Positions 63,961-64,000 of a DNA stretch of 64,000 bases are shown piece after piece. Position numbers and translations under genes: made by a program. Under the pieces are notes generated by a model. That model was given only the letters and a program-made list of their open reading frames with translations. It was not told where the DNA came from and ran no database searches. Location: contig WVSL01000006.1 in NCBI GenBank assembly GCA_015689685.1, positions 211,734-275,733 on the forward strand, in the 5' to 3' direction. Numbering within the stretch: position 1 is the first letter of the stretch; every line of letters starts with the position of its first letter. Source of the DNA: Rhodobacterales bacterium HKCCE2091. GTDB taxonomy: Bacteria > Pseudomonadota > Alphaproteobacteria > Rhodobacterales > Rhodobacteraceae.

Positions 63961-64000
63961 TGTCCGAAACCGAGACCGCCGCCCTCGACGCCGCCGCGAT
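63961..64000 (+). CDS. N terminus of an unidentified gene, truncated by the window end
   Basis: ATG at 63961 with GGGAGA about 12 bases upstream; 13 codons are visible (MSETETAALDAAA). Nothing more can be said about the product. The 210-base leader before it has a mixed base composition and the DnaA-box-like cluster. Confidence 0.6.

Overview
The window is GC-rich, gene-dense DNA from an alphaproteobacterium, most likely a member of the Rhodobacteraceae (Roseobacter/Rhodobacter group). This rests on the run SUV3-like helicase, S4 protein, FdxA ferredoxin and CarD; the fused PntA next to PntB; LolC/E-LolD; small HemP and DUF1289 proteins; and a DUF3422 protein. It looks like ordinary chromosome. 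I saw no rRNA, tRNA, CRISPR array, integrase or transposase. Two short stretches with clearly lower GC (about 1300-3660 and 36780-37300) look like acquired islets.

Layout. 1-3.4 kb: end of a DUF2937 gene, two tandem GFA/CENP-V zinc proteins, then a low-GC OLD-family ATPase/TOPRIM nuclease. 3.7-9.4 kb: an orphan family 5 substrate-binding protein, divergent from LolC/E-LolD, with a long palindrome between them; an alpha/beta hydrolase, an SCP2 protein and a TPR protein. 9.5-14.5 kb: helicase, S4 protein (CTG start), FdxA, a structured leader ending in an intrinsic terminator, CarD, and a small lipoprotein. 14.6-18.8 kb: KefB-type antiporter, Lrp/AsnC regulator divergent from 4-hydroxyphenylpyruvate dioxygenase, and a Yx(FWY)xxD repeat protein. 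19-25.6 kb: ATP-grasp protein, small membrane protein, PurD, a glycine-rich-domain-like protein, a PfpI/DJ-1 protein, XseA, and an M50-like membrane protein that has lost both zinc-binding histidines.

25.7-36.7 kb is a nutrient-uptake region. A complete five-gene peptide ABC importer on the minus strand (OppD, OppF, SBP, OppB, OppC) is divergent from an ArgE-like deacetylase and three tandem M20 amidohydrolases. The set could import N-acylated amino acids or small peptides and split them in the cytoplasm. The OppF subunit carries an unusual insertion with two predicted membrane helices. 37.3-47.6 kb: MoaA, a lipoprotein, DUF3422, an SDR, PntA-PntB, Dps, DUF1289-HemP, an HDAC-family deacetylase, a NUDIX hydrolase and DUF1178.

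47.6-56.2 kb: a glycosyltransferase with two catalytic domains in one chain, an FMN alpha-hydroxy-acid dehydrogenase, an SGNH-like protein with three SdrD B-like domains, and a large single-pass membrane protein. 56.3-62.2 kb may be a sensory module: a chemoreceptor directly downstream of an orphan LivJ-type binding protein, divergent from two flavin-split-barrel genes, the second of which also has GAF and winged-helix-like domains. The window ends with a BBE-type FAD oxidoreductase and the first 13 codons of an unidentified gene.

The best candidates for something new are the CarD leader (probable small RNA plus attenuator), the membrane-inserted OppF ATPase, the binding-protein/chemoreceptor/flavin-GAF-wHTH cluster, and a palindromic motif present upstream of the orphan binding protein and, in similar form, upstream of hemP.
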